Below are positions 37,230 through 49,148 of a stretch of DNA of 64,000 nt, in pieces. Under the pieces are notes generated by a model. It worked only from the letters and a program-made list of their open reading frames with translations. It ran no database searches and was not told the origin of the DNA. The stretch covers positions 368,543,132 to 368,607,131 of the forward strand of contig CM060900.1 of NCBI GenBank assembly GCA_030762935.1, in the 5' to 3' direction. The DNA comes from Hymenopus coronatus. Its lineage: Eukaryota > Arthropoda > Insecta > Mantodea > Hymenopodidae. Numbering within the stretch: the first letter of the stretch is position 1; each line of letters starts with the position of its first letter. The position numbers and the translations under genes were made by a program.

Positions 37230-39020
37230 GAACCTGGGCCTATGTCCCTTGGTGTGGGTTTGATGATACAACCAAACCTGAACTTCCTGCCAGAACCTTC
37301 CCTGTTGGCTTGTACATTGTAACAGGTTTCCACCTTGTTCCTTGCAACCTGTATGTATGTGGTTGAATCAGGCAGTTCATGAGGTCCTTCAATAGTCAAT
37401 CTACCAGATGCACCCCTGTGCCTCTTAGCGTGACCACACCCTTCTTCAGAGTCGCCCTGCAGACTCTAGGATGTCCAATGGAACTCGGAGCACCACCTCA
37501 TCTTCACCGAGTCCTAGGACCCTCTTGCCAATTTCGATGTCACATCATGGCTCCTGAGGGCATCCAGTCCCAATACGTCTTCAGACAACCTTGTGATAAC
37601 CCACAGACTATGGCACTCCATCCCAGGGTCAACTCCAGCAAGACTTCCTCCTCCACTGCCAAGGTTGTGCCTGATGCCGTCACTATCTCATTGGGCCGAT
37701 TGGGTTCGCTTGTCAGCAAGTCCTCTGCCACATCTGGTTGGATTATGGTCACAGCTGTACTGGTGTCCACTACTATTTGGCACAGCTTCCCTCATATCCA
37801 GCCATTCACGATGAGGCTGTCTTCCATTACTTTGTCTAAGGCTCTAAGGCATACAGCTTCAAGCAAGGAGACAGCAATGATGACTCAGGTGTGCCCCTCG
37901 CCACGTGTAGTCTTATTTGTGTTCTGCCTGCCAGTTGACTAAATTGCGTACAGTCCTTCGCCAGGTGCCAAGCACATACCACTAGGAGATCATTGTCATC
38001 ATCCTTGGGTTGATTGCCTTTCTATGTAGCACCAAGTACTCCTAATCTTCTGGTTTGGAACAGTTTTTATCCCGGCTGATGGCTGCTCCCTCCTTAGGCC
38101 TGTGGTTTCCCATCTATGCACTGGTGCTGCCAGTCTACATCTTGGTGTAGACAGTTCCATGTTAGGTTTCTTGGCTGGAAAAACCCCCGACACAAACCAC
38201 TGAAAGATCTTTGCCGAGATTTATGGACTGAGGCTTTGTCCCTGCTATAGTACAGAAAATTCCTAATCCTCCTGTTAGGGACTGGTGTTACCTTGGCCGC
38301 CTCCATTCTCAGTGCTGCCATTAACGCTTTGTGGATTGTCGTAGAGTAGCTAAGCATCAGGTGCTGCTATATCTTGGTAGCATACACCCGATCAAGGAAG
38401 GAGTAGGAAGCTTCCTAGGTCACATAACTAGATGGTTAGGTTTACCAGGGCTTTGTTCATAAGTTGTTCCATGGCTAGGGCAAACATCAGCATTGTTGCA
38501 CATGACTGTTCCAGCATCATCTTAAGCTCACTGTGGTAGGCTGCATCCAAGCAATGGTTCCCTAAGCCAGTTCTTGAGGGTTTCTCAGATCTCTCTGGAC
38601 TTTGCCAACATCAGGATCACATTTAGTGCTGGAGACTTGATATCAGCTGCACATCTTCCTCTTCTGCTGACCATCGATTGTGGGTGGCAATGGTGGCAAT
38701 CTGTCACTAAAAGACTTTGAAGGTGGTGTCCCATCATACTTGGATGGCTTGACGTGTGCAGATGTTGTGTTGTGTCATCTCGACCTTCAAGTCTTTCAAC
38801 TTTCTGTTGAGCATCTTTTCCATCATGGCATTTAGTTCCTTGGTGCCACTATCAACTTTTGCCTCCAAGGCATTAAAGTGTTCTCTGGGGTTTTCCAGGA
38901 CATCAACATATTCGTCAGGTTCCTTCGTCCTTCCACCCTGTTTGTAAACGTTTTTCTCCTGCCAGCCAGTCATTAATTCATCTACTTTAATGTTAACTCT
39001 GTCTTCATGTCTTCTCAAAG
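37230..39020 (-). mobile_element. Ty3/gypsy gag-protease relic
   Basis: Minus strand: a gag-like part (39018-38734) with EFNALEAKVDSGTKELNAMM-like coiled sequence, then KYDGTPPSKSF, decayed capsid, and a segment at 38357-38094. The protease region is at 37770-37540: VDTSTAVTIIQPDVAEDLL, then TASGTTLAVEEEVLLELTLG. In insect gypsy-type elements the equivalent is VDTGSAVT...PD...TASGE...V..E..VELTLG. The active-site DTG reads DTS here. No reverse transcriptase follows, so the copy is truncated. No LTR was identified. Confidence 0.65.
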
Positions 39021-39129
39021 AATTAAGTATGAATCAGCAACAGTTTAAAATAGTTAAACAACACATATGAACCCCAAGACTTAAATACTTAATTAAGGAA
39101 ATATCTGGAGCCACTCCAACCAATATGGC

Positions 39130-39148
39130 TGCCTTTCCAATAAATATT

Positions 39149-39179
<31 letters not shown>

Positions 39180-39195
39180 CAGAGTGAGAGCAAGA
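39130..39195. repeat. GA-rich microsatellite
   Basis: Imperfect GAGAGA/AAAGAGAG repeat. Confidence 0.85.
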
Positions 39196-39539
39196 GAGCT
39201 ACCCAAATTAGGAGAATTAAAGCAACAGTTCTTTAATATAAATTCGCTGTAATTACAACTAATTCTGCTGTTCCAGTATATTTTATATAACTAGTTAACA
39301 GTTTCAATATAGAGTAAGGAGCATGAATATAAGAAAGAAATACTTTTTAAATTTCAGCATGGGTCTGGCATTAACATTCCCTAATGAGAATAATTAACCC
39401 ATACAGTTTCCATGAACAATGAGTTGTAACATTTAAAATTTAATTTATTTAAGTGCTAAGTTCATTACAGTGGTGGCAGCCTCTTGTAACTCAGCCCATT
39501 ATCCAGGTATGCCACCAATCTCCATTTTACTTATATACC

Positions 39540-40331
39540 TAACCACCATATTATTTGTGCAATGAAAGTAGTTCACAATGTGCTCTTACTAAAAAAACCT
39601 TATCTATTTGCCTTGCCCATTTTATCTTGGCTATCCTTAAGAATTCCCCTAAATATTTTAGTTGCCCTTGGACCTTGAAGATCTTCTTTATCCCTATCTC
39701 ATCTCTCCCTAACCACTTCTGTTTAATAAACTTGATTGTCCATTCATTCATCCTTTTGCATTTAAACATCCTCCTCCCAAATTGGACATAACCCCTGCCT
39801 CACTTCTGCTCTCAAACCTTTCAGCTTCCATATCCCTAGTCGGAACCATGCCACCGATCTCTCATTTCTAGTGTAAACTTTTAAGATGTTCTTCCTTTCC
39901 TATATTTTCCTTCACCTTGTTATACTATTGCAACAGTTTGTTTCTCTCATCTATGCCCATGGAAACTGCCTATCCATATCATTCTATCTGTTTCTTGCTT
40001 TTCTCCAAAAACCCCTGTTAGGATTATCCATTTTGTACCATGCATCACCTAAACTATTCCTGATCAAATGCTACGTAATCTTATCCAATCACATATTAAT
40101 TTCTATCCTATTCCCTTATAACCTTAAACAGACTTTCAGAATATCTGATTCTGGCAGTTACTGAATCCTAAATAAGAACTTGAGTACTTTTTCCATTTTC
40201 CGACCTCTAACACTAACCCTCCCTAATTCTGCCATTGCTCCTGCATTAACTGAGGGACTCCTAAACCTAGCTTGCAAAATGTTCTGAACACTAAATCCAA
40301 TCTTTCCAATACACAATATTCTCTCAAATCT
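39540..40331 (-). mobile_element. 3' part of a LINE copy split by a hAT
   Basis: The minus strand reads SVERFERIL near the hAT border, then NAGAMAELGRVSVRGRKMEK and VLKFLFRI (40352-40158). This aligns with ELGRVASKGKIMERALKFWHRI of the 22-24 kb element. Nearer 39770-39551 it reads MFKCKRMNEWTIKFIKQKWL, matching the end of the zinc finger and after. It continues the copy at 42739-44238 across the hAT insertion. Confidence 0.82.
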
Positions 40332-40339
40332 TTCTACAC
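40332..40339. repeat. hAT target-site duplication, left copy
   Basis: TTCTACAC, seven of eight bases equal to CTCTACAC at 42731-42738. Confidence 0.8.
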
Positions 40340-42730
40340 CAGCCACAGCCAACTCGCTTGCTGCGGTGCATGTGCTGGGCTGTAAGCACCGTGCTGCCTC
40401 AGTTCATGCTTCGCAGTGGTAGCAGTCGGTTTGTCTTCCTGAGCAGTGGTAGTCCGTACTTCAGTGTCAGTTTGATATGGAAGGGCACTCATTAAAGCAA
40501 AGGGCACCCACACTGATACATTATTTCAGTCCCAAATGGGAAGCAGAGTACTACTTCATGGAATGTAGCAGTGGTGCTATTTGTTTAATTTGCCAGAAAA
40601 AATTTCAAGTGCTGAAACGATTTAACCTTCAGCAACATTTTAATACATTACATGTTAATGATTATTCGGCCCTAGAAAAAGAAGAACGCACTGCAGCAAT
40701 ACAAAATCTCGGAGAAAAGATCACATCACAGGAAGAAGAACAGGAAGAAGGGGTTGGAGGAATGGTAGAAACCTCAGTTTATGTGAGTTACGAAATAGCA
40801 CTAGAAATTGCCAGATCTTTTAGTAGTTTTTCTGATGGTCCACTTATTAAACAATGTATGTTTATAGCTGTAAGTAAATTCACCCCTGTCAGTGTTCACC
40901 AGTTCAAGAGTGTCAGTCTGTCACCTCATTCTATTTTACACAGAATTCAAGATCTGGCGGACAACATTTACGCACAACTTATTAAAAGAACAAGAGAATT
41001 CATTGCATTCTCCATTGCCATTGATGAGAGCACTGACTTACCAAGTATGGCTCAATTATGTATTTTTATTCCTGGAGTAAATGGAAATTTGGAAGTTGTG
41101 GAAGAAATGCTAGATCTGGTGCCAATAAAAGGCACAACAACAGGATCAGACATTCTGAATTGTGTAGTAGAAGTTGTGGAGAATGCAGGGATTCCATGGA
41201 ATACACTCATATCGGTAGCCACCAATGGTATGCCAGCTATGGTAGGTGTGCACAATGATTTGTGACCCTCCTGAAAAATAAACTAGAAAAAGAAATAACA
41301 GTAGTTCATTGCATAGTTCATCAGGAAAACTTATGTGCCAAAACACTGAATGTAAACACTGTAATGAGTCTGGTTGTGAAGATTGTAAACAAACTAAGGT
41401 ACCACAGACAATTTAAAAGCTTCTTAGAAGATTTGGAGGACGAGTATGGTGATATACCCTATCATACAGCAGTTAGGTGGCTCAGTCGAGGCAAGGTTTT
41501 AAGCAGATTCTTTGAATTATTGGATGAGATACGTTTGTTCATGGAAATGTGCGGAGAACCTATTGAAGAGTTCATGAATGTTAAGTGGAAATGTGATCTT
41601 GCATTTATGGCCGATATAAGTGAATATTTGAATACTTTGAATGCTTCACTTCAAAGGAAAAACAAATTAATCACAGATATGTTCTGTAACATTGAAGCTT
41701 TTAAAAAATTATTCTCACTATGGGAACGTCAACTGTCAAATGGTGCTCCTTGTCATTTTCCCAGGTTGGAAAGTGTGATCCATGATTGTGATTCCCTAGA
41801 AGTGGGATGTTATGTTGAAGCTCTGCACATGCTTTCTCGTGCGTTTGATGAAGATTTCGATCTCACGGGCTTAAAAATGGATTTTCATTTATTCGCTACA
41901 CCATTTAGCATGAATATTGATGCTACTCCCAAAGATGTTCAATTGGAGCTTATCCCCTTGAAATGTGACATTGAGTTAGCTGACAGTCACAGAAACAGAG
42001 GAAGTTTGCTAGATTTCTACAGGAGATTTCCTAAATCAAGATTCCCTTGATTACAAGATTGCAATGTTTGGTTTGACCTATGTATATGAATTCTTATTTT
42101 CAGCTATGAAACTCATTAAAAACCCACGGAGAGCCAACAACAGTGATCATAACTTGAAGTGTGCATTAAGGGTCCAGAGTTGTGTTTCACTGTCTCCAAA
42201 TGTAGTGAATATTGTGACAACCAAAAGATGTCAGAAGGCAAGAATGTCTACCGAAAACTGAATGTATAAACTTCTTAATTGAAACGTGTATATTTGTTTA
42301 CTTTGAAGTATTCTGTGTAATATTATCACTGTATAGTAAATATTATTGTGTTATTTTATATTTTTCAGTTGTTTCAGGATCAAAATTGGGCTAATTTCCA
42401 CAACGTACTGTTTCATTCTCATAGTCAGAAATATTGCTTATATATGCCATCATTTGGTTGTATAGGATTGAAGGCTATAATAATTGTACTGCTATTGGAT
42501 TGTTTCATCTATAATTTAATAACAAGTACCAGAGAGATATTAAACCATGTATTGTACAGTTTTTGAATTGTTCCTTAGCTACTACCCTGTCCTTAATTAT
42601 TTAATGGAATGCAAGTGCAGATTACGGAACATCACTGCATATCTCCCCTAGCACTCACCAGCAATGACCAGGCACGCCGGCACCATGCAAACTATATAGG
42701 CACACCTTGCATGTCAGTTGGTGGTCCCTG
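40340..42730 (+). mobile_element. hAT transposon, 2391 bp, both ends present
   Basis: Imperfect inverted ends: left CAGCCACAGCCAACTCGCTT, right (reverse complement) CAGGGACCACCAACTGACAT, with 11 of the first 15 positions equal. Flanked by 8-bp duplications (40332-40339, 42731-42738), as expected for hAT. It contains a transposase related to GTF2IRD2/ZBED-type proteins. It sits inside an older LINE copy. Confidence 0.9.
40477..42261 (+). pseudogene. hAT transposase, GTF2IRD2-like, two frameshifts
   Basis: Starts at ATG 40477. The N-terminal zinc-finger region CLICQKKFQVLKRFNLQQHF ends with NTLH (C-x2-C...H-x4-H). The catalytic core begins at AFSIAIDESTDLPSMAQLCI (first acidic residue, near 41010), then MLDLVPIKGTTTGSDI and VATNGMPAMVGVHND. 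A one-base loss at about 41260 shifts the frame. The next frame carries HCIVHQENLCAKTLN, AVRWLSRGKVLSRFFELLDE, WKCDLAFMADISEYLNTLN and the block ending LLDFYRRFPKSRFP (42050). A second slip at 42044-42050 leads to the C-terminal dimerisation part YKIAMFGLTYVYEFLFSAMK. Stop at 42261. About 595 codons, full length for the family; very recently inactivated. Confidence 0.88.
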
Positions 42731-42738
42731 CTCTACAC
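42731..42738. repeat. hAT target-site duplication, right copy
   Basis: CTCTACAC, compare TTCTACAC at 40332-40339. Confidence 0.8.
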
Positions 42739-44238
42739 TCATTGTTGGTGCTAATTGCAAACATCTTATTGCCTTATAGCAAATCTCCCCTTTTCCACAG
42801 CACTTCTTATCTGCCTGTCCCACCTTCCCGTGCTGGATAATTTCACCCCTAAGCAGGAAAATTTCCTAACAATTTGAATTTTTCCACCTTCACCAAACCA
42901 TTTTTCTTCCTTAATTTTGAGTCTTTCTTGAACATCATATTTTTTATTCTTTTTCTTTTTGTGATTCATTTTCAGCCTCCATTTATTTCAGAATCACTCT
43001 ATTGCGCCAATGGCCAATTTTAAACTCCTTACTATTATTGATCCCACCATTAAGTCATCTGCAAACAGTAGACCTTGAATTTCTATGTTATTAATCACTG
43101 GCATAGGGACCTTTGCTAACAAGCTCCTACAAGATGTTGTCAATAAATAAGTTAAACAAAACTGGGCTGAATTTACACCCTTGTCTTAAACCACTTTCTT
43201 GCTCAACTTCCTTCTTCATCTCATTTCTTCCACATCTTACACAAAATGTGATCTGATGATATAGCTTTCTCAGCAATTCTGTCATTCTGTTGCTCAATCC
43301 TTTAGTTTGAAGTTTGTACCAAGGTGCTTTTTTTTTATCAACCTATCAAAAGCTTTCTCCAAATCTACAAAAATTGCATAAAATTTGCCTCTTTTCCTTG
43401 TTAAATATTTCCCTATTACAGTATCAATCACCAGTATATCAATTGCTCTCCTATCCCTTCTAAACCAACTTGAAATGGCAAAATCCTGTTATTTCTGCCC
43501 ACCCCTGTATTCTTTTGTCAACCTGCCTGTAAAAATTTGGCACATATTTAACAATAATGTTGCACCTGGATATGTAATTGTAATTACTTGGATAAAACTT
43601 GGCTACCTTCAACTTTATAAATTGGAACTATAATTGCTGTCCTCCATTCCTTGGCCATCCTCCTCCTGCCCTTTATTAAGTAAATAACCAGCTTAAATAC
43701 ACAAATCTTTCTTGATTCTTGCAACACTTCAGAACTTGTAGATAACCCATCAATTCTGGCTGCTTTCGTTCTTTTTAATTTATGAATCTGTTTCAAAACC
43801 TCCTGCGTCTCAAATGGCCTATTTGTCCTCCAGAGTTTCCATTTTTCTGTTAAGCCCCTCAACTTCTGTCGTCTTTTGGTACAATTCCATCTTTCTCTTC
43901 TTTAATTTCTTTTCCTCAATTCATTTTATTCCTCAGCCTTTCTTCCATTATCTGCATATTTCTTAAATTTTTTCCAAAGCTTTTTGGTTGCCCTTTGGCC
44001 CTGGGTTAATTTTCAGCCCTCTAATTATTAGTAGCAGCTCAATTATACAAAATATACTCTTCTTTGTTTCTTTTCCTGCCACTTTGGTAATTTTTAATAT
44101 TAATAAAAGGTCCAATTCTTCTGCTGTACACCTCTATACTGACCTCCATTTTCTTGTCAGCTGTGCTATTTTTCCTTAAATATCTGGAGCTCTCCTGTCA
44201 CACACCCATGCTCTCTTGTTCCTGGCTTAGCACTCCAA
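42739..44238 (-). mobile_element. 5' part of a LINE copy split by a hAT
   Basis: Minus-strand RT pieces: LKRTKAARIDGLSTSSEVLQ (43862-43584), SNRMTELLRKLYHQIT-like sequence, LADDLMV (the FADD box, decayed, near 43050), and then FGEGGKIQIVRKFSCLGVKL (42969-42766), matching ENEKEYRVVRECIYLGVKI of the 22-24 kb copy. The 5' end at 44238 (+ strand CCTGGCTTAGCACT) coincides with the 5' end of that copy. The endonuclease is again absent, and the leader-to-RT distance is shorter by about 400 bp. Confidence 0.82.
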
Positions 44239-44639
44239 ATTTAAACAAATGCATTTGTGATACTCATCTTACAGACATCCTGGTCTCCAAGGAAGATGAA
44301 AAAAATTGCAAAAAGCTGTAATGAACTAGAGGTCTAGCACTGGAATTGTTCTCAGCATGTCGTGTTGCACTCCAGTTCCGTTTCTTAAGAGCTATTGATG
44401 TCAGTTTCCCATGTCAAACTTGATTCTTCTCTCTCAAGAGCCAGCAAGGATGTCTCAGGCACTCATTGGTGAAGCTAATCACAGCCTAACACAATAAGAA
44501 CAGGTGGGGTACCATACCAACCAGCTGCATAGCAGAATACAAAAATGGTGCCAACTTGTGGAAATATAAGCTATGGAGAGGCAATGGTGCCAACTTAGGG
44601 AAATGTAACCCACAATGGAAACATGTCACATCCTTAATC

Positions 44640-46395
44640 CCCTTATATTCATTCTCCCCCCCCCCCTCTAACCTAAACCATTATTCCCTTCTCTCATCTC
44701 TTTTTTTTTCTCCCCTCTATTTTCTGTTTCATTTTGTTGGCCATATTTCCATTTTTATGCACCTCTCAACAATTTTATAGCTACTATTTTATTTAATATT
44801 TTCTCCCATACTTTTTGTGTCCATGTCATTAGTTCCTTACAATATAATGTTCCGTACTACTCCTTCTACCACATAATTCACAAATTATTTTTCCCTTTCT
44901 GCTTAACTCTCAAGTACATTGACCCCATTCTCATCTAGCCAATCCATCCTTTTTCTGTTTATTATACAGTTATCATTCCAATTCTCTTTATATTATTGAA
45001 CTTAATGACTTCTTCTTCTAAGCTTCTCCAAATTTATAGTATGTCTGTGCCTTTCATTTTAGTTCTGTCTTCAAAAGCCATTGTTGTTTCTTTCCCTTAG
45101 TTTCCATATGATTTCCATTCCGATCTCCATGATTTTTTCCACTTCTGCCACCAATTATTGTTTGTCATACTTCTTTGTAGGTTCATGCATTTCTTTGTCT
45201 TACTGCTCCTCTTTTACTGAACATCTAAACCAGAATTTTAAAATTTTCTCCAGTATTATACCATTTGTTCTTCTTCTTAGTTCTACTAAAGCTACCTCCC
45301 GTGGTGCTGAGCTTGGTGTTCCTAATAATTTGTTTACAAATTATTTTGCACATGTGATCTATTTTTCACTTATTTGTGATCCTCCCTAGACTTTCACTGT
45401 GTATAGCATTAATGACTCCACCAAAGCCCTATACATACTTTCCAGCTATTCAGTCAACACTTCCTATTTGTATTTCCATATGCTTATTTCATTTCTGCCT
45501 TTTGCTTACCACCTTCCTAATGTTAGCCTGCCATTCTCTAATGTTGCTCATCCTTGCCCTTAAATCAAACTCTTTTATGACCTCCAACATTTGTTCCCTC
45601 CCCCAGATATCTGTTTGAATATTCGGATTTGTTTGTGTTCATTTTAATTCCCCATTCTTCATAGTATATTTATTGCTCTGTGTAACCCCCACCTAAGAAC
45701 ACCTGCTTATTTAAGGCTGTCCTGTAACATTTCACCCTCCCTGTTTTCTTGCTCATGTGTTTGTCTTTCTTTCCTAAATGCTGCTTAAAATTCTGATTTT
45801 CTATTTATCTATGTATTTATTTATTTATTTATTTATTCATTCATTCTACTCACATTGTCGCTCTTATTCCTTTGTACATTTTCCCCATTATAGATAATAA
45901 GCTTATTCCTCTGTAGTCATTTGGTTTATTTACTCCTTCCCTTTGGTAATTGGCACCAGCGGTCCATCATTCTATTATATTATCTTTTCTTTAATAATGA
46001 TAATACTTTAAAGCCATTTTGTGTTTAAGCACATCTTTTCCAAAATTTTCCCAGTAATTAATTTGATGTTATGCTTTATCTTTCTCTATATTCCTTATTT
46101 TCTGTTGTATTTTTACCTTATTTCTAACAACTTTACCATCTAATATTCCATTCATTACTACTCCTTATTCTGACACTCTTGGATCTAATCTTAATTTACC
46201 TTTCCCTATAATGTTGTGCATTATCTTAATCATTTACTTGGTACTACTTCATTTTTACTTCTCGTTTACCTTTCTCAATAATATCTGTATATTCTCTTTC
46301 TATTACAATCTTCATTTAGCTTTTCTATATTTTCTTCTCATTCTTTATTAGTTTGCCTTGATTAGTAATAATAAAAATAATAATTTTTTGAAGTA
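44640..46395 (-). mobile_element. Very decayed LINE copy, related to the 22-24 kb family
   Basis: Pyrimidine-rich on the + strand, like all copies of this family. Local matches: 45890-45960 (ATTCCTCTGTAGTCATTTGG) with 23770-23810 (ATGCCTCTATAGTTGTTTGG). Also 45640-45680 (tttgtgttcattttaattcc) with the region around 23160-23200, and 46120-46200 with the region before 24010. The order along the element is kept. No readable frame. Confidence 0.55.
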
Positions 46396-46399
46396 CTAA

Positions 46400-46925
46400 G
46401 TTATTACATATGTTAGACTCCTCCTTAAATTTGCCCCAGGTGACTTTTCAGAAGAAACAATTGAATATTACAATAATCTTTAATTCTTATATGGTAATTA
46501 TAAATTATTGTCCTTTCCTTTTCCTACAGTCTATTCCCATTTTGTGTGTGTGTGTGGGTGGGTGGGGGGGGTTTCTTTTCTTTTCTTTTTACCTTCTATA
46601 AATATTAGCATTTGTTCTTAAAATTTTTGTCTGAAATTTTATTTATATTAGTAAAAAATTTATTCACTCTTGACAGTATACTTTCTTTTCTCCAAATCTC
46701 TGCTTCCCTTCATTTGAATAAAATGCAACATAGTGGACATTCACCTTGTGGATAGTCACTACTCTTTTAGCCCCCATACTCCTGCTCTTAATCATGCTAT
46801 TCCGCTTATTTCCTGCTTACTGGTATTCTGTATATATCTCTCCCTTTCTCAATGGTTTTTGAGTGTAACTTAAGGTATTAATGGCCTCTTTTCAGTTGTC
46901 TGACTGAACAACTTTTATATCTCAA
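46400..46925 (-). mobile_element. 5'-truncated 3' end of the same LINE family
   Basis: 46685-46920 matches 22250-22500, e.g. CCCCCATACTCCTGCTCTTA against TCTCCATACTCCTGCTTTCA and AATGGCCTCTTTTCAGTTGT against AAGATCTCTTTTCAGTTATT. Homology ends near 46925, the truncation point. It contains the TGTGTG/GGGTGG run at 46543-46571. Confidence 0.7.
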
Positions 46926-46929
46926 TATA

Positions 46930-47595
46930 GCAACATACCCAGAGAAGTACGAGTTACACCTGCCACTGCATTTTCTACGGAATAGTAGGCTCAAGATAGA
47001 GCAGGGTTGAAGGTGTAAGAGAGGGTGATTCCAAGAGAGGTAGGGGAACTATAAATAGTACACCAAAATGTGTGAGAAGACTTACAACTATCACTCAGAG
47101 GAATTAACAAGCATATGTGGCTAAGAAGCTATGGGGAGAACCCATTGGATTTCCCTAATTCCACAAAACTCACTTTGTGCATTCTACTCTGCTGGAAGTT
47201 ACCTTTTAAAATGACTCTTTGCTTCATTATTCAGCATTGATCAAGAGTGCATCAGGCGGCATTGGTGGTTCCAACGCAAGGACCTGTCATGACCTACTTT
47301 ATGAGGCCACAACTGTATAATCATTTATGGCATTTTGTCAATCAATAGCTCAAACTGATACAAATGAAATCACTGATTTATACAACATGACCATAGAGTA
47401 TCCTACAATACCCCTGTTGGATGAAACAGGATGCCCCATCTGAAAAATGTAGCTGCCAGGAGCGTTAAAAAAAACATAAAAGGTAAACAAACACCCTGTA
47501 TGGTACTTTGGAAGAACACCTGGTGTAATATTATTTGCGAGGCGAGTAGAACAGAAAAAAATCATACTGATGGGGAGTGTGTATGCACATGTATG
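46930..47595. other. Intron 3 sequence without recognised feature
   Basis: No transposon or RNA motif seen. Confidence 0.4.
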
Positions 47596-47599
47596 TCGG

Positions 47600-48040
47600 G
47601 AATTTTCTGGGAATAGCCTCTGAAGACCTCTTTATTCTGAATGACTTGTATAAATGGTAAACTGTAAGATAAACAAAAACTTACCACACAAAATATGTAG
47701 ATCTCGTTAAAACACAAAATTTGACACAAACTTTTTGTTTGATAGAGTTAACCATTTCAAAAATATTTGCTGTTAGTGGTTTCAGTGTTACACTACTTAG
47801 ACTTTTCTCAAACTGGAAATCATAATTATTTTCATCTCTCTTTTTGTTTTAATGCAAGTCATGCAAGGAGAATTGAATTTCAGTTGTTTGACATAGCAAA
47901 CATCTTTTAAAAAATGTTACTATCACTTCAGTCTGGTGTATTCCATTATTTCTCTTCTACTACAAGGAAGCAAGTAATAAGACAATCTCTGCTAATGTTT
48001 ATTTCAACTAGCATGATGTGGGTAAAAGAACAATCTTTTG
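47600..48040. repeat. 432-bp dispersed repeat, copy B
   Basis: Same orientation as and homologous to 14804-15235, from GAATTTTCTGGGAATAGCCT to CAATCTTTTG, with small indels. No recognised coding content. Confidence 0.75.
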
Positions 48041-48197
48041 TAAGAATAGTTTGCAGCGCTGGTAGAGAAAGTCATGTGAATGGAACACACACAATATTTT
48101 TTGTAATCTTGTCCAACAAACTAGTTGTTTCATTCAGCATCCTTGCCTTTCTTAATATTTCCCATTTTTTTCCCATCAATGTTATAAGCAAATCTCA

Positions 48198-48307
48198 GGA
48201 TTTTAGGTGCATAAAATCTCATTTTAGGTACCTAAAGTGGGTTTTAAAGAATGGATTTTAGGTGTTCAAAATCTAATTTTAGGCACATAAAATAATTTAT
48301 AAAGAAT
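48198..48307. repeat. Two tandem 55-bp units
   Basis: Each unit starts GGATTTTAGGTG and contains an internal second ATTTTAGG half, ending TAAAGAAT. Confidence 0.75.
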
Positions 48308-48369
48308 ATTTAATTTATATGATACAACCACAAAGACATGTACACCTTTATCTTTCTTTCTATTTCAGT

Positions 48370-48625
48370 AATTTTATAGGCACACATCAACCAATGTCAC
48401 CAGAGCATATTTAAATCTTTGTATGAGATGTGGGAGGATTACACATTTATCATTTGTAGTTTTATCACACAATACATCAGCCACAGTACAAAGGGCTGAT
48501 AATCCCAGATATTTGTGAAGCAGTGCATCAAGTTTTTCATAAATTTTGCAACCAAAGGTGCCAGGGGCTAAATTTATTTTTTTCATTTGCTTATTCAATT
48601 AAATTCAAATGCTTGTATACAGTTT
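48370..48625 (-). mobile_element. hAT transposase C-terminal relic
   Basis: Minus strand (48598-48374): APGTFGCKIYEKLDALLHKY, then a stretch ending RFKYALVTLVDV. It resembles the pre-dimerisation segment of hAT proteins (FKYAPVTSVDVERSFS). The ERSFS continuation is lost. No ends found. Confidence 0.55.
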
Positions 48626-48639
48626 CTTCCAAAAATTCA

Positions 48640-49090
48640 GGGCAATAATAATGCAATGTGATTGGTGAATGCAATGTCAAGGTAAATTTATGCGCCCTTC
48701 AATATCTATTTAGCTGAAGCAATGCTTGCAGCATCCTTGTTTATACTCAGTAAAATTTCCTTAATTTGCTCCAAATTTTCATTGTAATACTCTGGCTGAA
48801 GTAAAGTTCCACAGTGGGTAAGGATGGGTTCATGTGGTAGTGGTACATCTCATAATAGCTGAATCCTTGTTGGTGCCCTCACAAAAACTTTTTGTTTATG
48901 TAAATTTCCATACTACTGAGAATGTACAAGTATATCAACTCTACCTGATATACCTAGCTAACAGTCTTACCAAAACCTTCAACATGAAGGATGCTAGACT
49001 GATCGGCTGAAAACCCTTACACCTGTAGCACAATTTTTTGTGCAATTTGGGCATTAAAAATCACCTTGGCCTGCCCCCCCCCCCCAGAGG

Positions 49091-49148
<58 letters not shown>

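Noticed and set aside
37379..37942. 187-codon plus-strand ORF
   Set aside because: It is the opposite strand of the gypsy protease region.
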